Assembly (NCBI RefSeq): GCF_023155275.1
Contig: NZ_JALMUV010000001.1
Location: 1-64,000 of the forward strand
From: Streptomyces rhizoryzae
Lineage (GTDB): Bacteria; Actinomycetota; Actinomycetes; Streptomycetales; Streptomycetaceae
DNA length: 64,000 nt
Direction: 5' to 3'
Within the stretch, counting starts at the first letter, position 1, and each line of letters opens with the position of its first letter. The position numbers and the translations under genes are program-made. Of this stretch, positions 43,932 to 52,309 are shown one piece after another. A model generated the notes under the pieces. The model did no database searches and was not told the origin of the DNA. It was given only the letters and a program-made list of their open reading frames with translations.

Positions 43932-44222
43932 TCAGTCCGGGTCGGCCGAGGGGGTGCGGGCGTCGCGGCAGGTGTCCCGGCGGGCCGCCTGCCGCCGGTC
44001 CCGCCCGGCGGGACGGCCGCGGCCGCGCGGCGGGCCGGGGCCGGGCTCGGGGTCCCGGCCCGGATCCCGGCTGGGGTCCAGCCCCAGCATGTCCATCAGC
44101 AACGACAGATCCGCCGCGTCCCGCGCGCGGCCGGCCAGCGCCTGCCTGGCGCGCCGCCGCTCCTCGGCGCCGGGCCCGGCACGGGAGGCGGTGTCCTCGG
44201 CACTGCGGTGTTCATCGGTCAC
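43932..44222 (-). CDS. small Arg/Asp-rich hypothetical protein
   Basis: The product has about 96 residues. A short helical core (RARQALAGRARDAADLSLLMDMLGL) resembles a motif seen in small Streptomyces proteins. The C-terminal half is Arg/Gly/Pro/Asp-rich. The GTG start at 44222 lacks a clear ribosome site, and the N-terminus is uncertain. It is divergent from the lipoprotein at 44378. Confidence 0.5.
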   Translation of the reverse strand: MTDEHRSAEDTASRAGPGAEERRRARQALAGRARDAADLSLLMDMLGLDPSRDPGRDPEPGPGPPRGRGRPAGRDRRQAARRDTCRDARTPSADPD

Positions 44223-44377
44223 CGCTGCATTCTCGGCCGGACCGGGACGCGCTGCCCGTCGAGCGGGCCGATGGGCGCACGACGGAACCGCCGGCGGCGG
44301 AATTACCTCTTTATGGTCACTTGCACTTTGATCGTTCACGGTCACTCGCATGTGATCGTCCAGTAGCGGAGTCACCG

Positions 44378-45403
44378 TTGAAAATCCCTTACGCCCGCGC
44401 GCTCACGGCCGTCGCCGTCGCCTCCTGCGCTCTGCTCACCGGCTGCTCGGAGAACGGCGAGCCGGTCGACTTCAACGCGGGCGCCCCGGGCAGCCCGTCG
44501 TCCCCGGCCACCCCGGTCGACAAGGACACCCGGATGCCGACCGGGCCCAAGAGCGAGTTCCGGATCACCCGCACCCTGGACGACGGCACGCGTATCGCCC
44601 GTACGACGCTGAAGGGCGCGAAGTCCGGCGTCACCGGCAGTGTGTGGGTGTGGGCCCCGAAGGAATACCAGGACCCCAAATTCGCCAAGAGCGGTTTTCC
44701 GGTGCTGATAGCCCTGCCCGGCGGACTGGGCAGCCCACAGGACAAGGACGGCGTGACCAATTACTGGGTCGGCGGGGACATCAAGCTCCAGGAGAACCTC
44801 ACGAAGTGGACCGCGGAGGGCAAGAGCCTGCCGTTCCTCGTGGTGATGCCGATGCTCAACCCCGACACCCGCTACCACGACGGCAGCGACATACCCGGGC
44901 AGGCGAAGATGGGCACCTGGCTCACCGACGACGTGGTCGATCTGGTGAAGGCGAATTTCCGCACCTTCGGCTCCCGCGACGGCTGGGCGTTCATGGGCTC
45001 GTCCTCGGGCGGTTTCGCGGGCCTGAAGTCCGTGCTGAAGTACCCGGAGAAGTTCAAGGCGGCGATCGCCAGCGGCCCGGACATCGTGCCGGATTCCCCG
45101 ATGTGGGCCGGCCACCAGAAGGAGAAGGACGCCAACAATCCGGAGAAACTCGCCGCGCAGCTGCTGAAGAAGGGCGGGCCGGACGTCTACCTCGCGTTCC
45201 AGACCGGCAGCAGGGAAGGCGCCGCGGTCATCAATCCCGTCAAGCGGTTCCGCCAGAAGTACGGCAAGGGCCCGATCCACACCTCGCTCCAGATGATTCC
45301 CGGCGGCCGGCACAACGCCTGGGACTACCAGAAGGGCATGGAGGCCGGCTCCCTCAAGTTCATCAGCGACCATCTGAAGGCCCCGGTCCCCAGCTCCTCC
45401 TGA
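44378..45403 (+). CDS. secreted esterase/antigen-85-type alpha/beta-hydrolase lipoprotein, copy B
   Basis: The product has 341 residues. Lipobox LLTG-C23, then a domain paralogous to the lipoprotein at 7443-8456, with the same FAKSGFPVLIALPG, DGSDIPGQAKMG and AFMGSSSGGF (nucleophile Ser) segments. The start is a TTG at 44378, supported by GGAG six bases before it; the preceding 150 bases are AT-rich and probably hold the promoter. Two copies 36 kb apart suggest divergent substrates or conditions. The substrate is unknown. Confidence 0.85.
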   Translation: MKIPYARALTAVAVASCALLTGCSENGEPVDFNAGAPGSPSSPATPVDKDTRMPTGPKSEFRITRTLDDGTRIARTTLKGAKSGVTGSVWVWAPKEYQDPKFAKSGFPVLIALPGGLGSPQDKDGVTNYWVGGDIKLQENLTKWTAEGKSLPFLVVMPMLNPDTRYHDGSDIPGQAKMGTWLTDDVVDLVKANFRTFGSRDGWAFMGSSSGGFAGLKSVLKYPEKFKAAIASGPDIVPDSPMWAGHQKEKDANNPEKLAAQLLKKGGPDVYLAFQTGSREGAAVINPVKRFRQKYGKGPIHTSLQMIPGGRHNAWDYQKGMEAGSLKFISDHLKAPVPSSS

Positions 45404-45469
45404 TGCGCCCGGCCCGGCCGGGGGCCATCCTGGCGGGTGCGGGGGACCCGTGCCGAGGAGGGCGAGGCC

Positions 45470-45664
45470 ATGTCTGTGTTGGACAAGCTGAAGCAGATGC
45501 TCAAGGGCCACGAGGACCAGGCGGGCAAGGGCATCGACAAGGCCGGCGACTACGTCGACGAGCGGACCCAGGGCAAGTACCGGAGCCAGGTCGACACCGC
45601 CCAGGACAAGCTCCGCGACCAGCTCGGCGACCAGGGGCGGGACCGGCCGCAGCCGCCGCAGTAG
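45470..45664 (+). CDS. MT0933/Rv0909-like antitoxin
   Basis: The product has 64 residues, amphipathic and helical, with the phrase DKAGDYVDERTQGKYRSQVD typical of the MT0933 antitoxin family. In mycobacteria the relative Rv0909 is paired with toxin Rv0910. Here the next gene is a GNAT enzyme with its own promoter and no Rv0910-like toxin is present, so it is an orphan, and a role as a stress-type small protein is equally possible. GAGGAGG precedes the ATG. Confidence 0.75.
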   Translation: MSVLDKLKQMLKGHEDQAGKGIDKAGDYVDERTQGKYRSQVDTAQDKLRDQLGDQGRDRPQPPQ

Positions 45665-45702
45665 AGCCGCGCACGGCCCGGGACACCGGCCTGTCCGGTG
45701 AT

Positions 45703-45708
45703 TAGGCT
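45703..45708 (+). promoter_or_regulatory. -10 box TAGGCT for a leaderless GNAT gene
   Basis: TAGGCT, six bases, then the GTG start at 45715. No ribosome site exists. Confidence 0.6.
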
Positions 45709-45714
45709 GGACGG

Positions 45715-46290
45715 GTGATCACCACATCCGTCCGGCTCGCCCCCGGCATCCTGATGCGTCCCGCCGAGGTGGCGGACGCCGCCGGCTTCTCCCGGGCCTA
45801 CGTGCGCAGTCTGGAGCACCTCCGCCGTACCGAACCGGTGCGGGCGGAGGGTTTCTACACGGAGGCGGGCCAGCGGGCCCGCCTCCGGTCCGTGCTGGCC
45901 GAGCGGGACGCCGGCCGGGCAATGCCCTGGGTCCTGGTCAGCGAGCCGGACGGGGACCGCGGCGAGCCGGAGGTGGCGGGCGCGATCACGCTGTCCCAGA
46001 TCGCCTACGGGCCGCTGCGCAGCGCGAGCGTGGGCTACTGGATCGACGCCGGGCACCTGCGCCGCGGGCTCGCGTCGGCCGCGGTCCGGGCGGTCTGCGC
46101 GCTGGCCGACGAGGAGCTGGGTCTGCACCGGCTGGAGGCCGGCACGCTGCTGGACAACGTCGCCTCGCAGCGGGTCCTGACCGGCTGCGGCTTCACCCCG
46201 TACGGCACCGCGGAGCGGTATCTGCACATCGACGGTGCCTGGCGGGACCACCGGCTGTTCCAGAAGATCCTCAACGACCGCCGGCCGTAG
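45715..46290 (+). CDS. GNAT N-acetyltransferase (RimJ/RimL type)
   Basis: This 191-residue protein has a RimJ/RimL-type GNAT fold. The acetyl-CoA loop is around DAGHLRRGLASAAVRAVCAL, followed by LHRLEAGTLLDNVASQRVL and CGFTPYGTAERYLHIDG, the family's C-terminal motif. It may acetylate a protein N-terminus or a small amine. A GTG start follows a TANNNT box by six bases. It is convergent with the cold-shock gene. Confidence 0.88.
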   Translation: MITTSVRLAPGILMRPAEVADAAGFSRAYVRSLEHLRRTEPVRAEGFYTEAGQRARLRSVLAERDAGRAMPWVLVSEPDGDRGEPEVAGAITLSQIAYGPLRSASVGYWIDAGHLRRGLASAAVRAVCALADEELGLHRLEAGTLLDNVASQRVLTGCGFTPYGTAERYLHIDGAWRDHRLFQKILNDRRP

Positions 46291-46313
46291 CACCGGGCCC
46301 GCCCGCGACACGG

Positions 46314-46346
46314 CGGCGCCCGCCCCGGAGCTCGGGACGGGCGCCG
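46314..46346. terminator. hairpin between GNAT and cold-shock genes
   Basis: A 14-bp stem (46314-46327 with 46333-46346, one mismatch) with loop GAGCT lies between the two convergent genes. Confidence 0.8.
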
Positions 46347-46367
46347 CGTGCGAGGGCGGAGCGGGCG

Positions 46368-46580
46368 TTACGGGGTCGAGGTCACCCGGATCTTCTCCGC
46401 CTGCGGGCCCTTGTGGCCCTGCGTCACCTCGAACGTCACCTTCTGGCCTTCCAGCAGCTCGCGGTAGCCGGTGGCGTCGATGTTGGAGTAGTGCGCGAAG
46501 ACGTCGGCACCGCCGTCGTCCTGCGCGATGAAGCCGAAGCCCTTTTCCGAGTTGAACCACTTCACCGTGCCCGAAGCCAT
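46368..46580 (-). CDS. cold-shock protein (CspA family)
   Basis: This is a typical 70-residue CspA with both RNA-binding motifs: RNP1 KGFGFI and RNP2 VFAHYS. It is an RNA chaperone in the cytoplasm. The 279-base region upstream is long enough for a structured 5' leader, and holds two hairpins on this strand. Confidence 0.95.
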   Translation of the reverse strand: MASGTVKWFNSEKGFGFIAQDDGGADVFAHYSNIDATGYRELLEGQKVTFEVTQGHKGPQAEKIRVTSTP

Positions 46581-46859
46581 GTTGTCTCCTTCGCTCTATG
46601 GGCCCGAATCGGCTCCCGCACCCCGCGGAACCCGGAGGTGATCGCCCTGGTCCGGAGACGTACCGGACAGCAAGAACGCCCGTGAATGCGACACGGGCGT
46701 CCGGCACTTCGGAACCACGACAGCTGATCAGGACGCTACACCGACCTGGCCCGCCAGTCATCACAAACCGTGGCAAACGCGTCATGCGTCACCGGGCAAG
46801 GTCACATTCGTCCTCCGTATCCGGGACCGATCGGACGGATGTACGAACCCAGGGGGCCG
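46581..46859 (-). promoter_or_regulatory. cold-shock gene leader region with two hairpins
   Basis: A 6-bp stem pairs 46650-46655 with 46663-46668, and a perfect 9-bp stem pairs 46676-46684 with 46692-46700. A -10-like TAGCGT on the minus strand lies at 46734-46739. If transcription starts there the leader is about 150 nt. The part nearest 46860 may instead serve as terminator of the carboxypeptidase gene. Confidence 0.45.
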
Positions 46860-48080
46860 TCAGGAGGCCGGTCCGCCGCCCTCCTGGCCGGCCGGCCGAC
46901 GGCGGCGCCACCACAGGCCGGCGCCCAGCCCGGCCAGCGCCACCACGCCGGCCGCGGCGGCGGACCACACGATCAGGTCGCCGGTGCGGTCGGCGGGGCG
47001 GGCGGCCGGTGCCCCGTGCAGCGCGGTGACCGCCTGCCGGGCGGTCTGCCCGGTGCCGCCGCCGGTCCGGCTCGGGGCCGGGGCGGGCAGCACGCCGACC
47101 GCCGCGGCCCGGGGCGCGGCGGCGAAGCCCCAGTCCAGCAGGGCCCGGGTCTCCTCGTAGACCGCGTTCCCGGCGCCGGACTGCGGGTTCATCACGGTGA
47201 CCAGCAGGGTCCGGCCGCCGCGCCGGGCCGCCGCGATCAGGGTGTTCCCGGCGTGGGTGGTGTAGCCGTTCTTCACCCCGATCAGACCGTCGTAGGGGGT
47301 CACCCCGTGCGAGCCGACCAGCAGCCGGTTGGTGTTCTGGATGCCGTACGCGTCCGGGCCGGCGTCCTCGGGGAAGCGTGCCGTGCGGGTCGCGGCGAAG
47401 CGGGCGAAGTCCCGGTTGGTCAGCCCCGCCTGGCCGAAGAGGGAGAGGTCGTAGGCGGAGGAGAACTGGCCGGGTGTGTCGAAGCCGTCGGCGGACTCGA
47501 CGGTGGTGTCGCGGGCGCCCAGCCGCTCGGCGGTCGCCTGCATGTCGTCGATGGTCTTGCCCCAGCCGCCGTTCATGGCGGCCAGCGCGTGCACCGCGTC
47601 GCTGCCGGAGCTGAGGAAGACGCCGTGCCACAGATCGGCGACGCGGTAGGGCATGTCCTCCTTGACGCCGGCCAGGGCACTGCCCGGCTCGATGCCGGCC
47701 AGGTCGGCGGCGGAGACGGTGTGCACCGCCCCCTGGGAGAACTTCGGCAGCACGGTGAGCGCGAAGAGCGTCTTGAGGGTGCTGGCGGGCGGCAGCGGCC
47801 GGTGGGCGTCCTTCGCCGCCAGGACCCGGTGGGTACCGAGGTCGGTGACGATCCAGGACAGCGCCGAGACCCGGGGTGGCTCGGGAACCCCCGGCCGGGG
47901 CAGGAACTGCACGCCGGGCTCGTCCAGCAGATCCTCGGTACGGGCCGGGCGCGCGCCACGCAGGTCGTCGATGCCGTTCGGGCCGTCGGCGGCCGCCGGG
48001 CCGCACAGGGCCAGCAGGCTCGCGGTGCACACGGCGGCTGCGGTCAGGGCTCTGACGGGGAACCAACTCGCTCTCGACAT
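46860..48080 (-). CDS. D-alanyl-D-alanine carboxypeptidase (penicillin-binding protein)
   Basis: The product has 406 residues. Signal peptide, then a serine peptidase S11 domain with SxxK in PASTLKTL (Ser100, Lys103), SGS at 158-160 where SxN is expected, and KNG (270-272) in place of KTG. A C-terminal membrane anchor (about 367-388) with an Arg/Gly tail holds it to the outer membrane face. It trims the pentapeptide of peptidoglycan. The Asn-to-Ser change in motif 2 could alter rate or penicillin binding. A GC palindrome at 48174-48187 separates it from the next gene. Confidence 0.88.
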   Translation of the reverse strand: MSRASWFPVRALTAAAVCTASLLALCGPAAADGPNGIDDLRGARPARTEDLLDEPGVQFLPRPGVPEPPRVSALSWIVTDLGTHRVLAAKDAHRPLPPASTLKTLFALTVLPKFSQGAVHTVSAADLAGIEPGSALAGVKEDMPYRVADLWHGVFLSSGSDAVHALAAMNGGWGKTIDDMQATAERLGARDTTVESADGFDTPGQFSSAYDLSLFGQAGLTNRDFARFAATRTARFPEDAGPDAYGIQNTNRLLVGSHGVTPYDGLIGVKNGYTTHAGNTLIAAARRGGRTLLVTVMNPQSGAGNAVYEETRALLDWGFAAAPRAAAVGVLPAPAPSRTGGGTGQTARQAVTALHGAPAARPADRTGDLIVWSAAAAGVVALAGLGAGLWWRRRRPAGQEGGGPAS

Positions 48081-48197
48081 GTGGCCACGCTAAGAACGCC
48101 GCGGGCCGCGCGCCGGTTGGCCTACTCCATACGGTTCCCGGCCCGCGGGCGCGGCGGGCGGGCGCCGGGCCCGCGCCGCCGGCGGCGTGGCGCTCCG

Positions 48198-49415
48198 TCA
48201 GGACCGGACCGCGCACACCTCCCGGGCCGCTTCGGCATCGGTGGCGGCGGACGGCGCAGCGCCGTCGGCGGCCGGCCGCGCGGGGCCGCGGAGCAGGTCG
48301 GGCAGCAGGGTGAGCAGTCCGAGGACGGCGAGCCCGGCGCCGAGCCACAACGGGGCGCGCAGCCCGTAGGAGTTGAGCACCAGTCCGCCGGCCGAGGACC
48401 CCACGATCACGCCGAGGGTGATGAAGGAGGAGTGCACCGTGTTGACCAACGGGCGGGCGTTCCCGGCCCGTTGGACCCGGGTGGCCATCGCCGGGTTCAT
48501 GGTCACGCCGACCAGGCCGATGCCCAGCATCATCGCCACCGCGGGCACCGGCAGGTGGGCCAGGAGGGCGAAGCCGGCCAGGAAGAGGGCGTTCAGCGCC
48601 AGCCCGGCGATCTGGACGCCGGTGGTGTGCCGGTCGGCGAGGCGGCCGACGACGGTGTTGCCGACGACGGTGGCCGCGCCGTAGGCGATGAGCAGCAGCG
48701 GGACGGTGGCGGTGGAGAAGCCGGTGACCTGGGTGAGGATGGGGTTGAGGTAGCTGAAGGCGGCGAACGTCGCACCGATGATCAGCGTGCTGGTGGAGAG
48801 CACCAGCCACAGCCGCGGACTGCGGAACGCGGTCAGTTCGGCCCGTACGCCCCCGCCGCCCCCGCTGCGGCCGAGCCGGGGCACCCCGGCGGCGGTGGCC
48901 AGCGCGGCGAGCACGGTGAGGCCGGTGATCACCCAGAAGGCGGCGCGCCAGCCCAGGCGCTCGCCGACGAGGGTGGCGAGCGGCAGGCCGAGCAGGGTGC
49001 CGAGCATCAGCCCGTTCATGACCAGCGCGATCGCCCGGCCGCGGATCTCCGGGCGGACCAGTTGGACGCAGAGCGAGACGGCGACCCCGAAGAACGCCTG
49101 GGCGGCCACGCCGGTGAGGATCCGGGCGGCCATCATCACGCCGTAGTCCGGGGCCAGGGCGGCGAGCACGTTGCCGCCCAGGAAGATGCCGAACAGGACC
49201 ATCAGCGCGGTCTTCTGGCGGAGTTTCAGCACGGCGACGGTGAGGAACGGCCCGCCGACGGCCATCGCCACCGCGTAGGCGGTGATGAGGTAGCCGATCT
49301 GCGCGATGCCCACCCCCAGCCCCTCGGCCATCTGGGGCATCAGGCCCGCCACCACGAATTCGCTGGTCACCATGGCGAAGATCCCCACGGCCAGCAGATA
49401 TACGGCGCGATGCAT
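48198..49415 (-). CDS. MFS transporter, DHA1/AraJ type exporter
   Basis: The product has 405 residues and 12 membrane segments. The N-terminus YLLAVGIFAMVTSEFVVAGL and the motif-A region with VGGPFLTVAVLKLRQKT are typical of the AraJ/DHA1 family. The substrate is unknown. ATG at 49415 is chosen to match family starts; a GTG at 49427 is in frame. Two copies of a near-palindromic TetR-like site sit upstream, so it is likely repressed and induced by a ligand. Confidence 0.9.
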   Translation of the reverse strand: MHRAVYLLAVGIFAMVTSEFVVAGLMPQMAEGLGVGIAQIGYLITAYAVAMAVGGPFLTVAVLKLRQKTALMVLFGIFLGGNVLAALAPDYGVMMAARILTGVAAQAFFGVAVSLCVQLVRPEIRGRAIALVMNGLMLGTLLGLPLATLVGERLGWRAAFWVITGLTVLAALATAAGVPRLGRSGGGGGVRAELTAFRSPRLWLVLSTSTLIIGATFAAFSYLNPILTQVTGFSTATVPLLLIAYGAATVVGNTVVGRLADRHTTGVQIAGLALNALFLAGFALLAHLPVPAVAMMLGIGLVGVTMNPAMATRVQRAGNARPLVNTVHSSFITLGVIVGSSAGGLVLNSYGLRAPLWLGAGLAVLGLLTLLPDLLRGPARPAADGAAPSAATDAEAAREVCAVRS

Positions 49416-49434
49416 GCGCGGCGCCACCTTTCAC

Positions 49435-49448
49435 AACCGATCGTTCCA
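49435..49448. promoter_or_regulatory. TetR-like operator copy 1
   Basis: AACCGATCGTTCCA (minus strand TGGAACGATCGGTT), an imperfect form of the palindrome TGGAACGATCGTTCCA. It lies 19 bases upstream of the MFS start codon. Confidence 0.65.
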
Positions 49449-49545
49449 ATATGGCGGCAGGCGGAAACCCCGTGATTCCAGGGGGGATTGAGCGGACCCC
49501 GGAGGGTTCCGGGCCGCCTGCGTCCGGCGACTCTACCTCACTCTG

Positions 49546-49559
49546 AACCGATCGTTCCA
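49546..49559. promoter_or_regulatory. TetR-like operator copy 2
   Basis: The same 14 bases as copy 1, 111 bp further upstream. It overlaps a possible -35 (TTGGAA) that is followed by a TAGAGT -10 on the minus strand. Confidence 0.65.
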
Positions 49560-49618
49560 AAACTTCGGTGAAGAACAGGCGGCGGGGCGGCCCGCCGCCT
49601 GTTCTCCGTCCTCACCCC

Positions 49619-51346
49619 TCAGCGCAGCCCGGGCAGACTCCGCAGCTCCCCGACCCGCAGCACCTTCGCCACCAGCACGAACGCCGCCACCATGGTCGCG
49701 CCGCCGGCGGCCGTCGTCAGCGCCGCCGTCCAGCCCGCCGGCACCGCCACCCCGGCGCAGGCCCGCGCCACCAGCAGCCCCAGCCCGCCGGCCGCCGCGG
49801 CGGACACCACCAGCTTCCCGTACGTGCGGCACAGCCGGCGCCCGTCGAGGCGGCCGGCCAGCCGGCGGCGCAGCAGCAGCGCGGTCAGCAGCAGCCCCAG
49901 ACCGTAGGCAAGGCTGTAGGCGGCGGCCATCCCGATCACCGCCCAGCGGGCCGGCAGCCACAGGTGGCAGGCGGTGGCCAGCACGATGTTCGCGCCGGCG
50001 ATCCACACCGCCATCCAGAACGGGGTCCGGGTGTCCTCGAAGGCGTAGAAGCCGCGCAGCAGCAGGTACTGGGCGGAGAACGGGATCAGGCCGAGGCCGA
50101 ACGCCTGGAGCATCTGCCCGGCCGGCCGGGCCGACGCCGCGTCGACCGCGCCGTGCGCGAAGAACAGCTCGGCCAGCTGCGGGCCGAAGGCCAGGAAGAA
50201 GAAGGCGGCCGGGACGATCACCACGCCGCTGACCCGCAGCCCCTGCGAGAGGTCCGCGCGCAGGTCGTCCAGGCGGTGTTCGGCGACCGCGCGGCTCATC
50301 CGCGGCAGCAGCGCGGTGACCAGGGAGACGGTGACGATCGACTGCGGGAGGTTCCAGATGGTCTGGGCGTAGCTGTAGGCGGTGTAGCCGGCGCCGGCGG
50401 TGGGCAGCTCCTGGTCCGCGGCGTTGGCGTAGTGGGTGACCACGGCCATCGCGGCCAGGTTGGCGAGCACGAACAGCAGGGTCCAGCGGGCGGCGGCGAC
50501 GCTCTTGCGCAGTCCGGTGCCGCGCCAGTCGAAGCGCGGCCGGAAGCGGAAGCCGGAGGCGCGCACGAACGGGATCAGGGCCAGCCCCTGGAGGGCGATA
50601 CCGCCGGTGGTGGCCACGCCCAGCAGGCCGATCTGCCCCCGGGTGAGGTCCTCGACGCGGTCGGCGCCGGCCAGCAGCCCGATGTAGAGCCCGAACATCG
50701 CGATCAGCACGAGGTTGTTGAGCACCGGCGTCCACATCATCGCGCCGAACTTTCCGCGTGCGTTGAGCACTTGGCCCAGGATGAAGTAGAGCCCGTAGAA
50801 GAAGATCTGCGGCAGCAGGAAGCGGGCGAAGACCACGGTCAGCTCGAACGCGGCGTGGTTGCCCGGCGTGTCGGGTGTGTAGACCGCGACGATCTGCGGC
50901 GCCGCCCACACCGCGAGGCCGGTGCCCACCGCCAGCACGGTCAGCACCAGGGTGACCAGCCGCTGCTCGTAGGCCCGGCCGCCGTCCGGCTGCTCGGCGC
51001 GGGCGCGGACGAGCTGCGGCACCAGCACGGAGTTGAGCGCGCCGCCGATCAGCAGGGTGTAGATGCTCATCGGGACGACGTTGGCGGTGTTGTACGTGCT
51101 CGCCAGCAGCGCGGTGCCCAGCGCCGCGGCCTGGAGCACCGTGCGGATCAGGCCGGTGGCGCGGGAGACCACCGTCCCTGCGGCCATCAGCAGCGACGAG
51201 CGCCGCAGTCCCCCGCCCTTCCCCTGCCCGGCGGCCGCCGCTCCCCCGCCGGTGTCCGGCTCGTCCTCGTCCGGCAGGCGCAGCAGCAGCGTGTCGTGGT
51301 CCATGCGCAGCCGCATGGTGTGGTGATCAGAGGTCCCCTCCAGCAT
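49619..51346 (-). CDS. MurJ/MviN family lipid II flippase-like protein
   Basis: This 575-residue protein has about 14 membrane segments. The MurJ phrase SRATGLIRTVLQAAALG is at the start, with RFLLPQIFFYGL and NNLVL in the middle. MurJ flips lipid II. Streptomyces usually has another MurJ near the origin with a kinase-like C-terminal extension; this shorter copy may be a specialised paralogue. The ATG at 51346 comes six bases after a TAGATT hexamer, so it appears leaderless. Confidence 0.9.
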   Translation of the reverse strand: MLEGTSDHHTMRLRMDHDTLLLRLPDEDEPDTGGGAAAAGQGKGGGLRRSSLLMAAGTVVSRATGLIRTVLQAAALGTALLASTYNTANVVPMSIYTLLIGGALNSVLVPQLVRARAEQPDGGRAYEQRLVTLVLTVLAVGTGLAVWAAPQIVAVYTPDTPGNHAAFELTVVFARFLLPQIFFYGLYFILGQVLNARGKFGAMMWTPVLNNLVLIAMFGLYIGLLAGADRVEDLTRGQIGLLGVATTGGIALQGLALIPFVRASGFRFRPRFDWRGTGLRKSVAAARWTLLFVLANLAAMAVVTHYANAADQELPTAGAGYTAYSYAQTIWNLPQSIVTVSLVTALLPRMSRAVAEHRLDDLRADLSQGLRVSGVVIVPAAFFFLAFGPQLAELFFAHGAVDAASARPAGQMLQAFGLGLIPFSAQYLLLRGFYAFEDTRTPFWMAVWIAGANIVLATACHLWLPARWAVIGMAAAYSLAYGLGLLLTALLLRRRLAGRLDGRRLCRTYGKLVVSAAAAGGLGLLVARACAGVAVPAGWTAALTTAAGGATMVAAFVLVAKVLRVGELRSLPGLR

Positions 51347-51352
51347 CCGGTC

Positions 51353-51358
51353 AATCTA
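51353..51358 (-). promoter_or_regulatory. -10 box TAGATT for leaderless murJ paralogue
   Basis: On the minus strand TAGATT, six bases (GACCGG), then ATG at 51346. It lies within the gap of 26 bases after the LigD stop. Confidence 0.6.
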
Positions 51359-51372
51359 AGGGATGCCGCCCG

Positions 51373-52278
51373 TCACGCGATCCGGCGGCCGGCCGCCGGC
51401 ACCGGGCCGGCCGCGGACGGGCTCAGCAGCGGGGCGTGCAGATCGCCGTGGCGCTCCCGGCGGGCGGCGATCTCCTCGAAGCGGAAGGAGAGTTGGTCCG
51501 GGGCGGTGCAGCCGGCGACCTCGTCCCAGGTGACCGGGGTGGAGACGGTCGGTTCGGGGCGGGCCCGCAGGGTGTAGGCGACCGCGGTGGTCTTGGCGGC
51601 GGCGTTCTGCGAGAAGTCGATGAAGACCTTGCCGGGGCGCAGCGCCCGGGTCATCTTGTGCGTGACCAGGTCGCCCAGGGCCGCGCCGGCCTCCACGGCC
51701 AGCGTCCGGGCGTAGGCGGTGGTCCGGTCGGACGGGGTGGGCTCGACGGCGACGACCAGGTGCAGGCCCTTGGAGCCGCTGGTCTTGGCGTAGGCGGCCA
51801 GACCGTCGGCGGCCAGCCGCTCGCGCAGCCACAGGGCGGCGGCGCAGCACTCCACGATGGTGGCGGGCTCCCCCGGGTCCAGGTCGAGGACCAGGCGGTC
51901 GGCCACGCCCGGGGCGCCGCAGGTCCATTGCGGGGTGTGCAGTTCGACGACGAGGTTGGCGGCCCAGACCAGCGACGCGAGGTCCTGGAGGACGACCTGC
52001 CGGACCGGTCCGGACCTCGAATGGGGGACCTCGCAGCTCTTCACCCAGGAGGGCGTGCCCGGCGGCACGTTCTTGGTGAAGAACCGCTGGCCGTCCGGCC
52101 CGTCGGGGTAGCGCAGGAAGGACACCGGGCGGTCCCGGAGGTGCGGCAGGAGCAGGTCCGCGGTGGTGGTGCAGTAGTGCAGCACCTCACCCTTGGTGGT
52201 GCCGGTCGCGGGATAGAGGACCTTGTCGAGGTTCGTCAGGGAGAGGCGCCGCCCCTCCACGACGGTGATCGGCGACAT
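51373..52278 (-). CDS. LigD-type primase-polymerase of non-homologous end joining
   Basis: This 301-residue stand-alone polymerase domain (PolDom) has catalytic aspartates in LVLDLDPGE (Asp132, Asp134) and the family phrases LDKVLYPATGTTKGEV and SGSKGLHL. It adds nucleotides to broken DNA ends. Ligase and nuclease domains are not fused and not nearby. It is divergent from ku across 31 bp. No ribosome site precedes the ATG at 52278. Confidence 0.92.
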   Translation of the reverse strand: MSPITVVEGRRLSLTNLDKVLYPATGTTKGEVLHYCTTTADLLLPHLRDRPVSFLRYPDGPDGQRFFTKNVPPGTPSWVKSCEVPHSRSGPVRQVVLQDLASLVWAANLVVELHTPQWTCGAPGVADRLVLDLDPGEPATIVECCAAALWLRERLAADGLAAYAKTSGSKGLHLVVAVEPTPSDRTTAYARTLAVEAGAALGDLVTHKMTRALRPGKVFIDFSQNAAAKTTAVAYTLRARPEPTVSTPVTWDEVAGCTAPDQLSFRFEEIAARRERHGDLHAPLLSPSAAGPVPAAGRRIA

Positions 52279-52309
52279 ACCATTGAGAATCCCACACAAG
52301 GGGCGAACT

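Noticed and set aside
46789..49560. 923-codon minus-strand frame
   Set aside because: It crosses two real genes in another phase and has no coherent domains.
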